Shown: positions 17,341-27,395, numbered from the stretch's first letter. The stretch: 64,000 bases of DNA from Endozoicomonas sp965199185 (GCA_965199185.1 CBDAQW010000037.1:310001-374000), one strand, 5' to 3'. A program made the numbers and translations. The notes: generated from the sequence alone by a model not told the origin.

Positions 17341-18192
17341 TTATCCGTGATCTTTTGTTTTGTGTCGCTTTAGCCAGGCCGTGTCGTCTTTATTCATGCT
17401 ACCTTCCAGTGGGTATTTTTGATAACCCCAAAGCATCATCAAAGCACCACCGGCAATCATCGGAGTGGATAATAGCTGCCCCATGGTCAGCCAGTCGAAG
17501 GCGATAAAACCAAGCTGCGCATCCGGCTCACGGAAAACCTCGACAACAAACCGCGCCAATCCATAAATCAGCAAGAACATACCGGAGACCGCCATTCTTG
17601 GACGAGGTTTTGCAGAAAACCACCAGAGCACAGAGAAAAGCACAATACCTTCGAGCATAAACTGATAAAGCTGAGAGGGGTGACGAGGAATCTGGCTCGG
17701 ATCCCTCGGAAAGATCATCGCCCAGGAGACATCGGAAGCTCTCCCCCAGAGTTCACCTCCAATAAAATTACCAATTCGTCCCAAGCCCAAACCCAGCGGA
17801 ACCATAGGGGCAATAAAGTCCGTCATCTGGAAAAAGGTTTTCTGAAGCTTCCGGCTATAAAGCCACATAGCCACCAACACACCCAATAAACCACCGTGAA
17901 ATGCCATGCCCCCTTCCCAGATTCTGAACAGCCAGATGGGGTCTTGTATAAAATAATCGAAGTTGTAAAACACCACATAACCAAACCGGCCACCCAGTAT
18001 GACACCAACAGCGCCATAAAAAATGATGTCGCCTACATTATCTGGCTTCCAGAGACCCTTGGAGTTTTTGGCTCGCACGCTTCCAAGCCATAAAGCGCCA
18101 GCAAAGGCGAGCAAATACATCAGGCCATACCAATGCACCTTGAGAGGCCCAAGACTTAGGGCAACAGGATCAATATCAGGATATGGGATCAC
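17341..18192 (-). CDS. lgt: Prolipoprotein diacylglyceryl transferase
   Basis: Inner-membrane enzyme that moves diacylglyceryl from phosphatidylglycerol to the lipobox Cys of prolipoproteins. 283 residues with about seven hydrophobic segments. The signature GRIGNFIGGELWGR (about 139-152) keeps the Arg and first Asn; the second Asn common at this site is Gly here. FHGGLLG is also present. It is tightly followed by thyA and lies 43 bases after the TSUP gene. Confidence 0.96.
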   Translation of the reverse strand: MIPYPDIDPVALSLGPLKVHWYGLMYLLAFAGALWLGSVRAKNSKGLWKPDNVGDIIFYGAVGVILGGRFGYVVFYNFDYFIQDPIWLFRIWEGGMAFHGGLLGVLVAMWLYSRKLQKTFFQMTDFIAPMVPLGLGLGRIGNFIGGELWGRASDVSWAMIFPRDPSQIPRHPSQLYQFMLEGIVLFSVLWWFSAKPRPRMAVSGMFLLIYGLARFVVEVFREPDAQLGFIAFDWLTMGQLLSTPMIAGGALMMLWGYQKYPLEGSMNKDDTAWLKRHKTKDHG

Positions 18193-18235
18193 AGACTAAT
18201 TCCAGCTTGAAAAGTATTCATAAGAAGGTATCAAA

Positions 18236-19024
18236 TTAAAAAGAGAACAAAAACTTACTGCCCACTAATATCAACAAAACAGCAAAGCATTTTTGTAGTT
18301 TTTCTGCCGGGAGTTGATGTGCCAGTTTTACACCGAAACGAGCAAACAGGGCACTGGTCAAAACAATACCAAAAAACGCAGGCCAGTAAACATAACCGGT
18401 AGATAAAGTGGGCAAGAGTTCATTACTTTGCCCCATGACCATATTGGCAACCGCACCGGTGGAGGCTATTGGCAGGCCACAGGCTGCAGAGGTTCCTACG
18501 GCTTTGGTCATGGTCAGATTTGAACGCCGCAGGAATGGAACAGTCAGCGTGCCTCCACCAATACCAAAGATACTGGATACCCAGCCAATCACACCTCCAG
18601 CAACCATCAGAGTCGGCTTTCCGGGCAGCGCTGATTGTTCAGATGGATTAAAACCAAACCACATTTTTAGAGCAACCAGCAGTGCAAAAATACCGATCAA
18701 CCTCTGCAAAGTAGTGCTGCTAATCTGAATGGCGGTGTAAGTGCCTAGCCATGCTCCGATCATAATGCCAGCAGCAAGCACCGTGAATATCCGCCATTGG
18801 ACACCGCCCTTACTATGATGCGCTCTTACTGAACTTATGGACGTCACCACAATTGTCGCCAGGGAGGTACCTACTGCCAGATGAGTCAGAATTTCTGGAG
18901 ACAGCTCCTGTAATTCAAAACTGAATATCAGTGCTGGCACAATGATTAACCCTCCACCTATACCAAACAAACCCGCCAGCGTTCCCGCCAGGGCTCCAAG
19001 TATCAGGTACAGAAAAAAAGTCAT
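18236..19024 (-). CDS. TSUP family permease (TauE/SafE-like)
   Basis: 262-residue inner-membrane protein with about eight hydrophobic segments and the internal duplication typical of TSUP permeases. The two copies of the glycine motif are visible: GLFGIGGGLIIVPAL (about 18-32) and SIFGIGGGTLTVPFL (about 155). These proteins carry organosulphonates, sulphite or other small anions; the substrate here cannot be told. It is the first gene of the probable TSUP-lgt-thyA-ybfF transcript. Confidence 0.88.
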   Translation of the reverse strand: MTFFLYLILGALAGTLAGLFGIGGGLIIVPALIFSFELQELSPEILTHLAVGTSLATIVVTSISSVRAHHSKGGVQWRIFTVLAAGIMIGAWLGTYTAIQISSTTLQRLIGIFALLVALKMWFGFNPSEQSALPGKPTLMVAGGVIGWVSSIFGIGGGTLTVPFLRRSNLTMTKAVGTSAACGLPIASTGAVANMVMGQSNELLPTLSTGYVYWPAFFGIVLTSALFARFGVKLAHQLPAEKLQKCFAVLLILVGSKFLFSF

Positions 19025-19162
19025 TGAACCGCTCGACCCTTTGATAATGAATCATTGAATAATAGCGGAACATTGTATCCGCTCATTCAATTGACCATCA
19101 ATCAATAAAACAGTTCCGGTTTGTCGCACACTCTGTAATGAATTAAAGCGTTTCCATAAAAG

Positions 19163-20140
19163 CTACCTGATGACAGTTGGTCTGGGAAAGTCGTTGGTTT
19201 GCCGACCATAGCTATCATCATCCCAATAATCCGGTGCCCGATATTCCTGAAGTGGTTGGCATTCCCCAGAAATCCAGCCCAGCTCAAAAGCCAGTTCCAG
19301 AGAAACCACAAACACCAACCTTCCTTGTGCATTCAGTGTGCTTAACATGGCGCGGTCACCCCAGCGAAACAGTGAACAGGATGCTATGTGCGGCGCAGCG
19401 CCAAGATGAACCATGGATAGGGCCTCCCGCGACAAAGGTTCCTGATTCCTATCCACTGGCAAAGAGGGACGAACAAACTGTTGGTTGGTAAATGTCCATG
19501 AGCCAAATCGAAAACCAAGCTCACGAGCCTGACGAAGCAGCCCGGAATCTAACGGAAGCTGATTAAAAAGCCGACCGCCATGGATAATTGAAGAAGGAAA
19601 CAGTGCTATTGAGTCAGGATGTGACAAACCACTTCTTGTAAACCCGCTTCTCAACACACCATCCAGCACAGCCGGGAGGCTATGTACATGTCGCAACTCT
19701 CTTGGCAAATAGGGTTGAGGTTCACAAAGAAGGCAGTTACTTAACTCAACAACATCAGGAATACCGTTGGGCATAATTTCTTGTTGTTGTTGAGCATCCT
19801 GCTGAACCGTATACAAAGCTTGAAGTGAATTATAATGTAAATTCACCCAGCTTTCGGGCTGTGTTCTCCAGCTGAAACGTCTCACTCGATCAATGTTTGC
19901 GCCCAATAACACACCACTTTCAGGAAAGGGTGTAGCCACCATAGACAGCGATTGTTGGCTCAGAAACGGCTGCTGCCGAATCAAATATCGCATCTCAAGC
20001 CCATTCGCCACATTTTGCCGAACCAGCAACGACCATCTTCCTAATAGCTGCCATAATACATTCTCTTGCCCGGCTCCCCGGGCATGGGTACCGAGCAACA
20101 AAAAAAACAGCAAGAGAACGGATGATATTTGACTGGTCAC
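19163..20140 (-). CDS. Unknown exported protein, 325 residues
   Basis: I do not recognise the family. The first ~22 residues (SSVLLLFFLLLGTHARGAG) form a clear signal peptide, so the mature protein is probably periplasmic. It contains two close cysteines (NCLLCEP, about 134) and many Gln, Arg and Leu, with no membrane segment after the signal. It has its own gap of about 140 bases before the TSUP gene and lies divergent from the prkA operon about 310 bases away. Nothing in the neighbourhood points to a role. Confidence 0.7.
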   Translation of the reverse strand: MTSQISSVLLLFFLLLGTHARGAGQENVLWQLLGRWSLLVRQNVANGLEMRYLIRQQPFLSQQSLSMVATPFPESGVLLGANIDRVRRFSWRTQPESWVNLHYNSLQALYTVQQDAQQQQEIMPNGIPDVVELSNCLLCEPQPYLPRELRHVHSLPAVLDGVLRSGFTRSGLSHPDSIALFPSSIIHGGRLFNQLPLDSGLLRQARELGFRFGSWTFTNQQFVRPSLPVDRNQEPLSREALSMVHLGAAPHIASCSLFRWGDRAMLSTLNAQGRLVFVVSLELAFELGWISGECQPLQEYRAPDYWDDDSYGRQTNDFPRPTVIR

Positions 20141-20448
20141 TACAGCCTTCCCTCTTCATTTGAAATATGCGTTTGAAATCGTTTTTTCCAGTCTTGACCC
20201 TACCCCCTGATAAAGCAAACCGATCACTCAAATATGTTTATTTAATAATCAACGGCAATTCATAAAGCGGTAGACTTTCACTATCAGAAGTTCTATAACG
20301 TAAATGTACGTACAGTCTTTTTAGTATCAGACCAGTGTCGTACAGACAAATCGAAACTCCTGAAAAAAGTACAAAAAAAACAGTTGAAAAGAGTAAAAAG
20401 CGTTGCGCCATAAAGACTCAAAATAAATCCAGGCGGGGAGAATTATTT

Positions 20449-22371
20449 ATGTCTATTTTTGCAAAATACCAGGAACGGTATGAGTCAACTCAACAGGAGG
20501 AGATGAGCCTACAGGAATATCTCAGCCTATGTAAAAAAGACCCGGGAGCCTACGCCAATGCTGCAGAACGGATGCTGATGGCAATTGGTGAACCAGAGCT
20601 GATTGATACTTCTCGCGACCCACGTTCCAGCCGTATTTTTTCCAACAAACTGATCAAACGTTATCCGGCATTTAAAGATTTCTATGGCATGGAAGAAGCC
20701 ATTGAACAGATTGTGTCGTATTTCAAACACGCTTCTCAGGGGCTGGAAGAGAAGAAGCAGATTCTCTATTTACTGGGGCCTGTTGGTGGTGGTAAATCGT
20801 CACTGGCAGAAAAACTCAAACAGCTCATGGAAAGAATTCCTTTTTATGCTATCAAAGGTTCTCCTGTCTTTGAATCACCGCTGGGTTTATTCAATCCGGA
20901 AGAAGACGGCAATATTCTTAAAGAAGAATACAATATCCCTGAGCGTTATCTGAAATACATTATGTCACCCTGGGCTGTAAAACGCCTGAATGAATACGGC
21001 GGTGATATTTCCAAGTTCCGTGTCGTCAAACTCTACCCAAGTCAGCTGAATCAGATAGCTGTTGCCAAGACCGAACCCGGCGATGAAAATAATCAAGACA
21101 TTTCCAGTCTGGTGGGTAAAGTTGATATTCGTCAGTTGGAAGAATATTCTCAGGATGACCCCGATGCTTACAGCTTCTCCGGCGCATTGTGTCGTGCCAA
21201 CCAGGGCATCATGGAATTTGTGGAGATGTTCAAGGCACCCATCAAAGTCTTGCACCCTCTGCTGACCGCTACTCAGGAAGGTAACTACAACAGTACCGAA
21301 GGTCTGGGTGCCATTCCTTATGAAGGTATTCTATTGGCTCACTCTAACGAGTCTGAATGGCAGACTTTCCGCAACAACAAGACCAACGAGGCCTTTATTG
21401 ACCGGGTTAATATCGTCAAGGTGCCTTATTGTGTTCGTGTCAGTGAAGAGATCCGAATCTACGAAAAACTACTGGAACACAGTTCCTTAAAAGATGCACC
21501 CTGTGCGCCTGATACGCTGAAGATGCTGGCACAGTTCTCTGTGCTGTCCAGAATCAAAGACCCTGAAAACTCTTCTCTGTATTCCAAGATGCGGATATAC
21601 GACGGCGAGAACCTGAAGGATACCGATCCAAACGCCAAGCCGCTACAAGAATACAAAGATGTGGCAGGTGTTGATGAAGGCATGAACGGCTTGTCTACCC
21701 GTTTTGCGTTCAAAATCTTGTCCAAAGTCTTTAACTTTGATGCATCAGAAGTGGCTGCCAACCCGGTTCACCTGATGTACGTACTTGAGCAACAGATCGA
21801 GCAGCAGCAGTACCCTGAAGAAATTCAAGACCGCTATCTGTCGTTCCTGAAAGAGTATCTGACACCCAAGTATATTGAGTTCCTGGGTAAGGAAATTCAG
21901 ACCGCCTATCTGGAATCTTACTCCGAGTATGGTCAGAACATCTTTGATCGCTATATCACTTATGCTGATTTCTGGATTCAGGATCAGGAATACCGTGACC
22001 CTGATACCGGCCATATTCTTGATCGTTCTGCCTTGAGTGAGGAGCTGGAGAAAATCGAGAAACCTGCAGGTATCGCTAACCCAAAAGACTTCCGTAATGA
22101 AGTGGTTAATTTCGTTCTGCGTGCCCGCGCCAATAACGAAGGCAAGAACCCAACCTGGCTGAGCTATGAGAAAATGCGCACTGTGATCGAGAAGAAGATG
22201 TTCTCTAACACAGAAGACCTGTTGCCAGTGATCTCCTTCAATGCCAAAGGATCTCACGACGACAAGAAGAAGCACGCAGACTTTGTTGCTCGCATGGTTG
22301 AGCACGGTTATACCGAGAAGCAGGTGCGTCTGCTGTCTGAGTGGTATATCCGGGTTCGTAAATCTCAATAA
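20449..22371 (+). CDS. yeaG: PrkA (YeaG) serine protein kinase
   Basis: 640 residues from the ATG at 20449, which follows GGGGAG at suitable distance. The frame is open further upstream, but the Lys-rich extension is unlike the family. The AAA-type Walker A GPVGGGKSS (about 152 onward) is clear, as are FESPLGLFNPEEDG and the C-terminal PrkA domain (ISFNAKGSHDDKKKHADFVARM). E. coli YeaG acts in nitrogen-starvation and stationary-phase stress responses. It leads a three-gene set with yeaH and spoVR, a common and conserved grouping. Confidence 0.95.
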   Translation: MSIFAKYQERYESTQQEEMSLQEYLSLCKKDPGAYANAAERMLMAIGEPELIDTSRDPRSSRIFSNKLIKRYPAFKDFYGMEEAIEQIVSYFKHASQGLEEKKQILYLLGPVGGGKSSLAEKLKQLMERIPFYAIKGSPVFESPLGLFNPEEDGNILKEEYNIPERYLKYIMSPWAVKRLNEYGGDISKFRVVKLYPSQLNQIAVAKTEPGDENNQDISSLVGKVDIRQLEEYSQDDPDAYSFSGALCRANQGIMEFVEMFKAPIKVLHPLLTATQEGNYNSTEGLGAIPYEGILLAHSNESEWQTFRNNKTNEAFIDRVNIVKVPYCVRVSEEIRIYEKLLEHSSLKDAPCAPDTLKMLAQFSVLSRIKDPENSSLYSKMRIYDGENLKDTDPNAKPLQEYKDVAGVDEGMNGLSTRFAFKILSKVFNFDASEVAANPVHLMYVLEQQIEQQQYPEEIQDRYLSFLKEYLTPKYIEFLGKEIQTAYLESYSEYGQNIFDRYITYADFWIQDQEYRDPDTGHILDRSALSEELEKIEKPAGIANPKDFRNEVVNFVLRARANNEGKNPTWLSYEKMRTVIEKKMFSNTEDLLPVISFNAKGSHDDKKKHADFVARMVEHGYTEKQVRLLSEWYIRVRKSQ

Positions 22372-22386
22372 TTCGCCCCGCCGAAT

Positions 22387-22413
22387 AGTGTCTTCCTAAT
22401 ACGGGAAGACACT
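22387..22413 (+). terminator. Hairpin between prkA and yeaH
   Basis: A perfect 10-base stem (AGTGTCTTCC / GGAAGACACT) with a 7-base loop, followed by TCTTTAA. The T-run is weak, so it more likely lowers read-through or protects the prkA 3' end than ends transcription, leaving the operon partly coupled. Confidence 0.6.
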
Positions 22414-22446
22414 TCTTTAATACAGAATTCTGCGAGGGAGCGTCTT

Positions 22447-23730
22447 ATGAGCATGATTATCGATCGCCGACTTAATGGTAAAAAGAAAAGCACGGTCAAC
22501 CGCCAGCGCTTTCTCAGACGATATCGTGGCCTGGTGAAAGAAGCGGTACAGGATGTCGTAGATCAGCGTTCGATTACCGACGTTGACAGCGGCAGTGATA
22601 TTACAATTCCCCGAAAAGACCTGAATGAGCCAGTGTTCCACCACGGTAAAGGCGGACATCATGGTCATGTGCATCCGGGAAATAAAGAGTTTAATGCCGG
22701 CGACCGGATTCAGCGTCCACCCGCTGGTGGCGGCAGTGGCAGCGGCAACGGTCAGGCCAGCGACTCTGGCGAAGGTGCCGATGACTTTGTCTTTCAGATT
22801 AACCGGGATGAATTATTGGAATATCTGTTTGATGATCTGGCTTTACCCAATCTGGTTCGCAAAGAACTGAAAGATTCTACAGATTATAAATGGAAACGAG
22901 CCGGTTTTACTTCGGCCGGTTCGCCGGACCGGTTGAATGTAGTGCGCTCTTTACGCTCAGCCCATGCTCGACGGATTGCCCTGTCAGGCAAAGACCGCCG
23001 GGTTATCCGCACACTGAAAAGAGAGCTGCGGGATATGGAAATGGGTACGGATGACTTGGATCAGAACCGAGCCAGAGAAATCCAGAAAGAGATCATGGTG
23101 CTCAATAAAAAGCTGAAGAAGCTACCTTTTATTGATGATTTTGATTTGAAGTACAACAACCTTGCCAAGGTGCCTCAGCCTTCAAGTAAGGCGGTGATGT
23201 TTTGTGTAATGGATGTGTCCGGATCCATGACGCGCGACATCAAAGATATGGCCAAGCGGTTTTTCCTGCTGCTCTATCTGTTCCTTGAGCGAAATTATGA
23301 AGCCGTAGAAGTGGTGTTTATCCGCCACCACAGTGAAGCCCGTGAATGCGATGAAAATGATTTCTTCTATGCCAGAGAAACCGGCGGCACCGTGGTTTCT
23401 AGCGCGTTACGATTAACCGATGAGATCATCACTGAGCGTTATTCACCGAATGAGTGGAATATTTATATCGCTCAGGCATCGGATGGTGATAACTGGGAAG
23501 CGGACTCCAGCAAGTGCAAAGGCATCATCGAGAAAAAGCTGCTGCCGCTATGCCAATACTACTCCTATGTGGAGATTACCGACCGCCATCATCAGAACCT
23601 GTGGTTTGAGTACAAGTCCATAGAAGAAGACAACCCCGGTCATTTTGCCATGCAGCAGATTCGAGGTTATTCCGACATCTATCCGACCTTCCGCAAACTG
23701 TTTGAGAAAAAGGAGGCTGCCCATGCTTGA
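22447..23730 (+). CDS. yeaH: YeaH/YhbH family protein (DUF444) with a VWA-type domain
   Basis: 427 residues. An N-terminal basic region (RRLNGKKKSTVNRQRFLRRYR), a Gly/Ser-rich linker (about 95-110), then a VWA-like half with the MIDAS motif VMDVSGSMTRD (about 257) for metal binding. The family is co-inherited with PrkA and SpoVR in stress and starvation physiology; biochemical function is unproven. The stop overlaps the spoVR start by 8 bases, indicating translational coupling. Confidence 0.93.
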   Translation: MSMIIDRRLNGKKKSTVNRQRFLRRYRGLVKEAVQDVVDQRSITDVDSGSDITIPRKDLNEPVFHHGKGGHHGHVHPGNKEFNAGDRIQRPPAGGGSGSGNGQASDSGEGADDFVFQINRDELLEYLFDDLALPNLVRKELKDSTDYKWKRAGFTSAGSPDRLNVVRSLRSAHARRIALSGKDRRVIRTLKRELRDMEMGTDDLDQNRAREIQKEIMVLNKKLKKLPFIDDFDLKYNNLAKVPQPSSKAVMFCVMDVSGSMTRDIKDMAKRFFLLLYLFLERNYEAVEVVFIRHHSEARECDENDFFYARETGGTVVSSALRLTDEIITERYSPNEWNIYIAQASDGDNWEADSSKCKGIIEKKLLPLCQYYSYVEITDRHHQNLWFEYKSIEEDNPGHFAMQQIRGYSDIYPTFRKLFEKKEAAHA

Positions 23731-25270
23731 CGCCGAGATTGACAGAAAGCCTGAATCCAAAAAACAGCGGAAAGAGCCTCTGACCCGTGACTCAGAATGG
23801 ACGTTTGAGTTGTTGGAAAGGTTTGATAAAGAGTTTGCCCGGCTGGCGGATAAATTCCGGCTGGATTATTACCCAAACCAAATTGAAGTCATCAGCTCGG
23901 AACAAATGCTTGATGCTTACTCTTCGGTGGGCATGCCGTTAATGTATAACCACTGGAGTTACGGCAAAACCTTCCTGAGCAATCAGCAGAATTATCAGCG
24001 CGGGCGCATGGGGCTGGCGTATGAAATTGTCATTAACTCCAACCCCTGCATTGCCTATCTGATGGAAGAGAACACCATGCCCATGCAGGCTCTGGTCATT
24101 GCCCATGCCTGTTATGGCCATAACTCGTTCTTTAAAGGCAATTATCTGTTCCGACAGTGGACAGATGCGGATTCCATTATTGATTATCTGCTGTTTGCCA
24201 AAAACTATATTTCACGCTGCGAAGAGAAACATGGTATTGCAGCAGTAGAAGATGTGCTCGATGCCTGCCATGCATTGATGAATCAGGGCGTAAACCGTTA
24301 TGTACGACCACGGCCTATTTCCGGAGAACAGGAAAAAGCCCGCTTGCAGGAACGAGAAGAATACATCCAGCGTAATCTGAACGACCTCTGGCGTACCATT
24401 CCCATAAAAGAGGATGAAACCAAAGCACAGGAGGCCCGCTTCCCGAAAGACCCAGAAGAGAATCTACTCTACTTTATTGAGAAGAATGCGCCTCTGCTGG
24501 AAACCTGGCAGCGGGAAATCATCCGCATCGTTCGCAAGGTCGCTCAATATTTTTACCCACAGCGCCAGACTCAGGTGATGAACGAAGGCTGGGCGAGCTT
24601 CTGGCATTACAATCTGATGCACGAAATGTACGACGAAGGACTAATTACTGAAGGATTCATTATGGAATTTCTTCACTCTCATTCCAGCGTGGTATTCCAA
24701 CCGGACTTTGATGATCCAAGGTACAGTGGTATCAACCCTTACACCCTTGGCTTCAATATCTTCCGCGACATTCGTCGTATTTGTGAAGAGCCTACGGACG
24801 AAGACCGTTACTGGTTCCCGGACCTGGCCGGTTCAGACTGGTTGGATGCCGTGCATTTCGCCATGAGAAACTTCAAGGATGAAGGATTTATTCTGCAATA
24901 CCTGTCGCCTAAGGTTATGCGGGATATGCGTTTCTTCAGTATTGATGATAATGAGATCAATCCTTATCTGGAAATCGACGCCATTCATAATGAAAGCGGC
25001 TATCGCCAGTTACGAGAGAACCTCGCGGCACAGTACAATCTGGGTAACCGTGAACCCAATATTCAGGTATATAACGTCGATGTGCGCGGAGACCGTTCAC
25101 TCACCCTGCGTCATTACATGCATCAGAACCGCCCTCTGGATAATGACAGTACCAATGAGATTCTCAAGCATGTTCACCGACTCTGGGGGTTTGATGTGAA
25201 GATGGAGTCCGTGAATATCGAAGACGAAGTGAAAGACACTTACTCTTTAGCCAGGGAGGAGAAAGCCTGA
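23723..25270 (+). CDS. ycgB: SpoVR family protein (YcgB)
   Basis: 515 residues from the ATG at 23723, which overlaps the yeaH stop and follows the ribosome site AAGGAGG. Family features: LDYYPNQIEVISSEQMLDAYSS, HWSYGKTF, EENTMPMQALVIAHACYGHNSFFKGN (conserved His/Cys), and NEGWASFWHYNLMHEMYDEG. The molecular activity is not known; the genes prkA, yeaH and spoVR are frequently found together and respond to starvation in enterobacteria. Confidence 0.95.
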   Translation: MLDAEIDRKPESKKQRKEPLTRDSEWTFELLERFDKEFARLADKFRLDYYPNQIEVISSEQMLDAYSSVGMPLMYNHWSYGKTFLSNQQNYQRGRMGLAYEIVINSNPCIAYLMEENTMPMQALVIAHACYGHNSFFKGNYLFRQWTDADSIIDYLLFAKNYISRCEEKHGIAAVEDVLDACHALMNQGVNRYVRPRPISGEQEKARLQEREEYIQRNLNDLWRTIPIKEDETKAQEARFPKDPEENLLYFIEKNAPLLETWQREIIRIVRKVAQYFYPQRQTQVMNEGWASFWHYNLMHEMYDEGLITEGFIMEFLHSHSSVVFQPDFDDPRYSGINPYTLGFNIFRDIRRICEEPTDEDRYWFPDLAGSDWLDAVHFAMRNFKDEGFILQYLSPKVMRDMRFFSIDDNEINPYLEIDAIHNESGYRQLRENLAAQYNLGNREPNIQVYNVDVRGDRSLTLRHYMHQNRPLDNDSTNEILKHVHRLWGFDVKMESVNIEDEVKDTYSLAREEKA

Positions 25271-25304
25271 GTTTAACCTGTTTGTTAACCCTTTTATCAA
25301 CCTG

Positions 25305-25344
25305 AGCCGAATTTCCAACCCCCGCCCGGAGATTCGGCTTTTTA
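25305..25344 (+). terminator. Rho-independent terminator after spoVR
   Basis: Stem AGCCGAAT (25305-25312) pairs with ATTCGGCT (25332-25339), with a GC-rich internal part (CCCCCGCCCGG) and a T tract (TTTTT). It closes the prkA-yeaH-spoVR unit 35 bases after the stop. Confidence 0.8.
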
Positions 25345-25424
25345 TTATCAGTTATGAATTGAATGGCTGATAACTGCGATTACGATTAGAATACGGCAAA
25401 AACCCACCACAGGCTTACAGGGCA

Positions 25425-26545
25425 ATGGGACAGCAAAAGACTCTGGTTTTAGCGGGAGGAGGTCACACTCATGCCCTGGTATTAAAAAAATACAGAAGAC
25501 TCCTCTGCCAACAGCAAAGCTAATTCTAATATCATCTAAACGTTATACGCCCTATTCCGGTATGTTACCTGGCGTTATTTCCGGGCATTATCGTCCTGAA
25601 CAAGCTCATATAGACCTGAAACAATTATCCGGCAGCGCTGGTTGTGAGTTTATCGAGGCATCGGTCAAAAGCATTGATGCGGAATCACAAACGATCATCA
25701 CCAATGATGATGAAAGAATTCCCTACGATCTTCTTTCTATTAATACCGGGTCAACTCAGTCAAATCTGATTGATGCCAACCACTGCATTAGTATCAAACC
25801 CGTAGACACTTTTTTACGCTGGCTACATGATGCACTCCCTGAGCGCCTGCATAAGGCTCAAAGCGAGCTCAATCTGGTTGTAGTCGGTGCTGGAGCCGCC
25901 GGCGTTGAAACGGCTCTGGCGTTAAAACAACGCTTTCAGAACCAAGACATCAATATCCATCTGGTCAGCAGTAGCGGAATACTTAATGGCTTTCCCCCGG
26001 CCATTCAGCGCATGATGATTAATGAACTAACCAGTAAGGGCATCCGCCTTCACCAGAATTTCCGGGTAGCTTCTGTTAATCACTCACTTCTGGTATCTGA
26101 CGACAATAAGACACTAAGCTATCACCAACTGATTCTGGCCACTTCTGCCAGCCCTGCCCCTTGGTTATCATCGTCAAAACTAACGACAGATGACCGTGGT
26201 TTTATTGTGGTCAACAGCCACCTTCAATCAGTGAGCCATCCGAATGTCTTTGCTGTGGGTGATGTTGCCAGCGCAGGACTGGCAAAATGCGGTGTTTATG
26301 CGGTTCGACAAGCACCTACCCTCCACTCAAATCTTGCCAATACTCTCAATAATAAGCCTCTGCATACCTTTCATCCGCAGCAACAGTTTTTATCACTGCT
26401 CAACTGCGCAGATGGCAGCGCTATCGCATCAAGAGGCTGGTTTCGGGCTAAAGGAAGGTTTATATGGAATTGGAAGGATCTGCTGGACCGACAATTTATG
26501 AGCCAGTTTCCTTTGCCATCTACGGACTTCATCAGTCAGAAATGA
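25425..26545 (+). pseudogene. FAD/NAD(P) oxidoreductase frameshifted near its N-terminus
   Basis: The N-terminal dinucleotide motif (MGQQKTLVLAGGGHTHALVLKK) begins at ATG 25425 but runs into a stop after 32 codons. The remaining 300-plus residues are open in the +1 frame (PLPTAKLILISSKRYTPYSGMLPGVISGHY onward). Adding one A to the seven-A run at 25484-25490 joins them perfectly. The second nucleotide-binding motif VVVGAGAAGVETALAL and the FAD motif VFAVGDVASAG are intact. The N-terminal pattern matches the oxidoreductase family sometimes fused to selenide, water dikinase (TIGR03169-like). No selD is nearby. It may be intact in reality if the run is miscounted. Confidence 0.85.
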
Positions 26546-26797
26546 CGCAACATGACACAGTATGGAAAGCTCTGATAATAATTGTTATTTAATATTGTAT
26601 CGGGGCTGTCCTATAGCCAATTTATAATGTTATATTGTGAATATCCTTTAGCTAGTACTCTGACTACTAAACCCTCAAGTCAGAAAGAATGGAAGGGTAT
26701 AAGTGAAAGGAAAGCACTTAGAAAAGTACGATTGAAAAAATAAAACAATAAGGGTTGCAGTTTCCAGTCAGATTCGCCACTGTATTAATTACAGGAC

Positions 26798-27100
26798 ATG
26801 AGATGTATGGAAGCGGCCAAGAAGGAAATGGAAGCTATGCTGGAAGGTACCGTTAAGTGGTTTAATAACCCAAAAGGATATGGATTCATTCAGGCTCAGG
26901 ATGCTACTGATAACCAGGATGTGCTTATTCACTATTCAGTAATCGAAATGGATGGTTTCAAAACTCTTAAAGCCGGCCAAATGGTTAGTTTTGAGCTAGG
27001 CCAGGGCCCTAAAGGTCTGATTGCTACAAAAGTCATCCCAGGCAGTGGTGGTGTTAGCACACAGGGCAGCTCTCAAAAGGAAGAGTCTCTTCCTGCATAA
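26798..27100 (+). CDS. Cold-shock domain protein
   Basis: 100 residues. The core LEGTVKWFNNPKGYGFIQAQ with DVLIHYSVIEMDGFKTLKAGQMVSFEL is a cold-shock (CSD) nucleic-acid-binding fold with RNP1 (KGYGFI) and RNP2 (VLIHYS) motifs. There are 13 extra residues before the usual start, then a Ser/Gln-rich tail. An in-frame ATG at 26837 (MLEGTVKWF) would give a classic 87-residue protein, so the start is open. The 250 bases upstream are AT-rich and could hold a long leader, as in cspA, but no specific element was identified. Confidence 0.88.
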   Translation: MRCMEAAKKEMEAMLEGTVKWFNNPKGYGFIQAQDATDNQDVLIHYSVIEMDGFKTLKAGQMVSFELGQGPKGLIATKVIPGSGGVSTQGSSQKEESLPA

Positions 27101-27395
27101 GCAGTAGAGATTTTATTTCTTGAGGCTTTATGCAAACCTGTGGCATGAGCTGCGTTCTGCCACACTTTACGAATGACGATACAGGTTATAGATTACCTGT
27201 TCATTCGTGAGCTGCCCCGGTTTGCACAACAATAGCAACATTTCATTGTCTGCTATTTTTAAGCGCGACATGTGACCCTATTTGAGTTATATGAACTTGA
27301 ATCAGAGAATAGCTGTCTGATCTTTCTCTTCATTCCTGACTCAAAGGTAACACTCAGCTCTGTTTTTGTTTTTTTATCAAAATCAAGGTGGCCTA

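Noticed and set aside
20335..20448. 38-residue N-terminal extension of PrkA
   Set aside because: Lys-rich and unlike the family; the ATG at 20449 has a good ribosome site.
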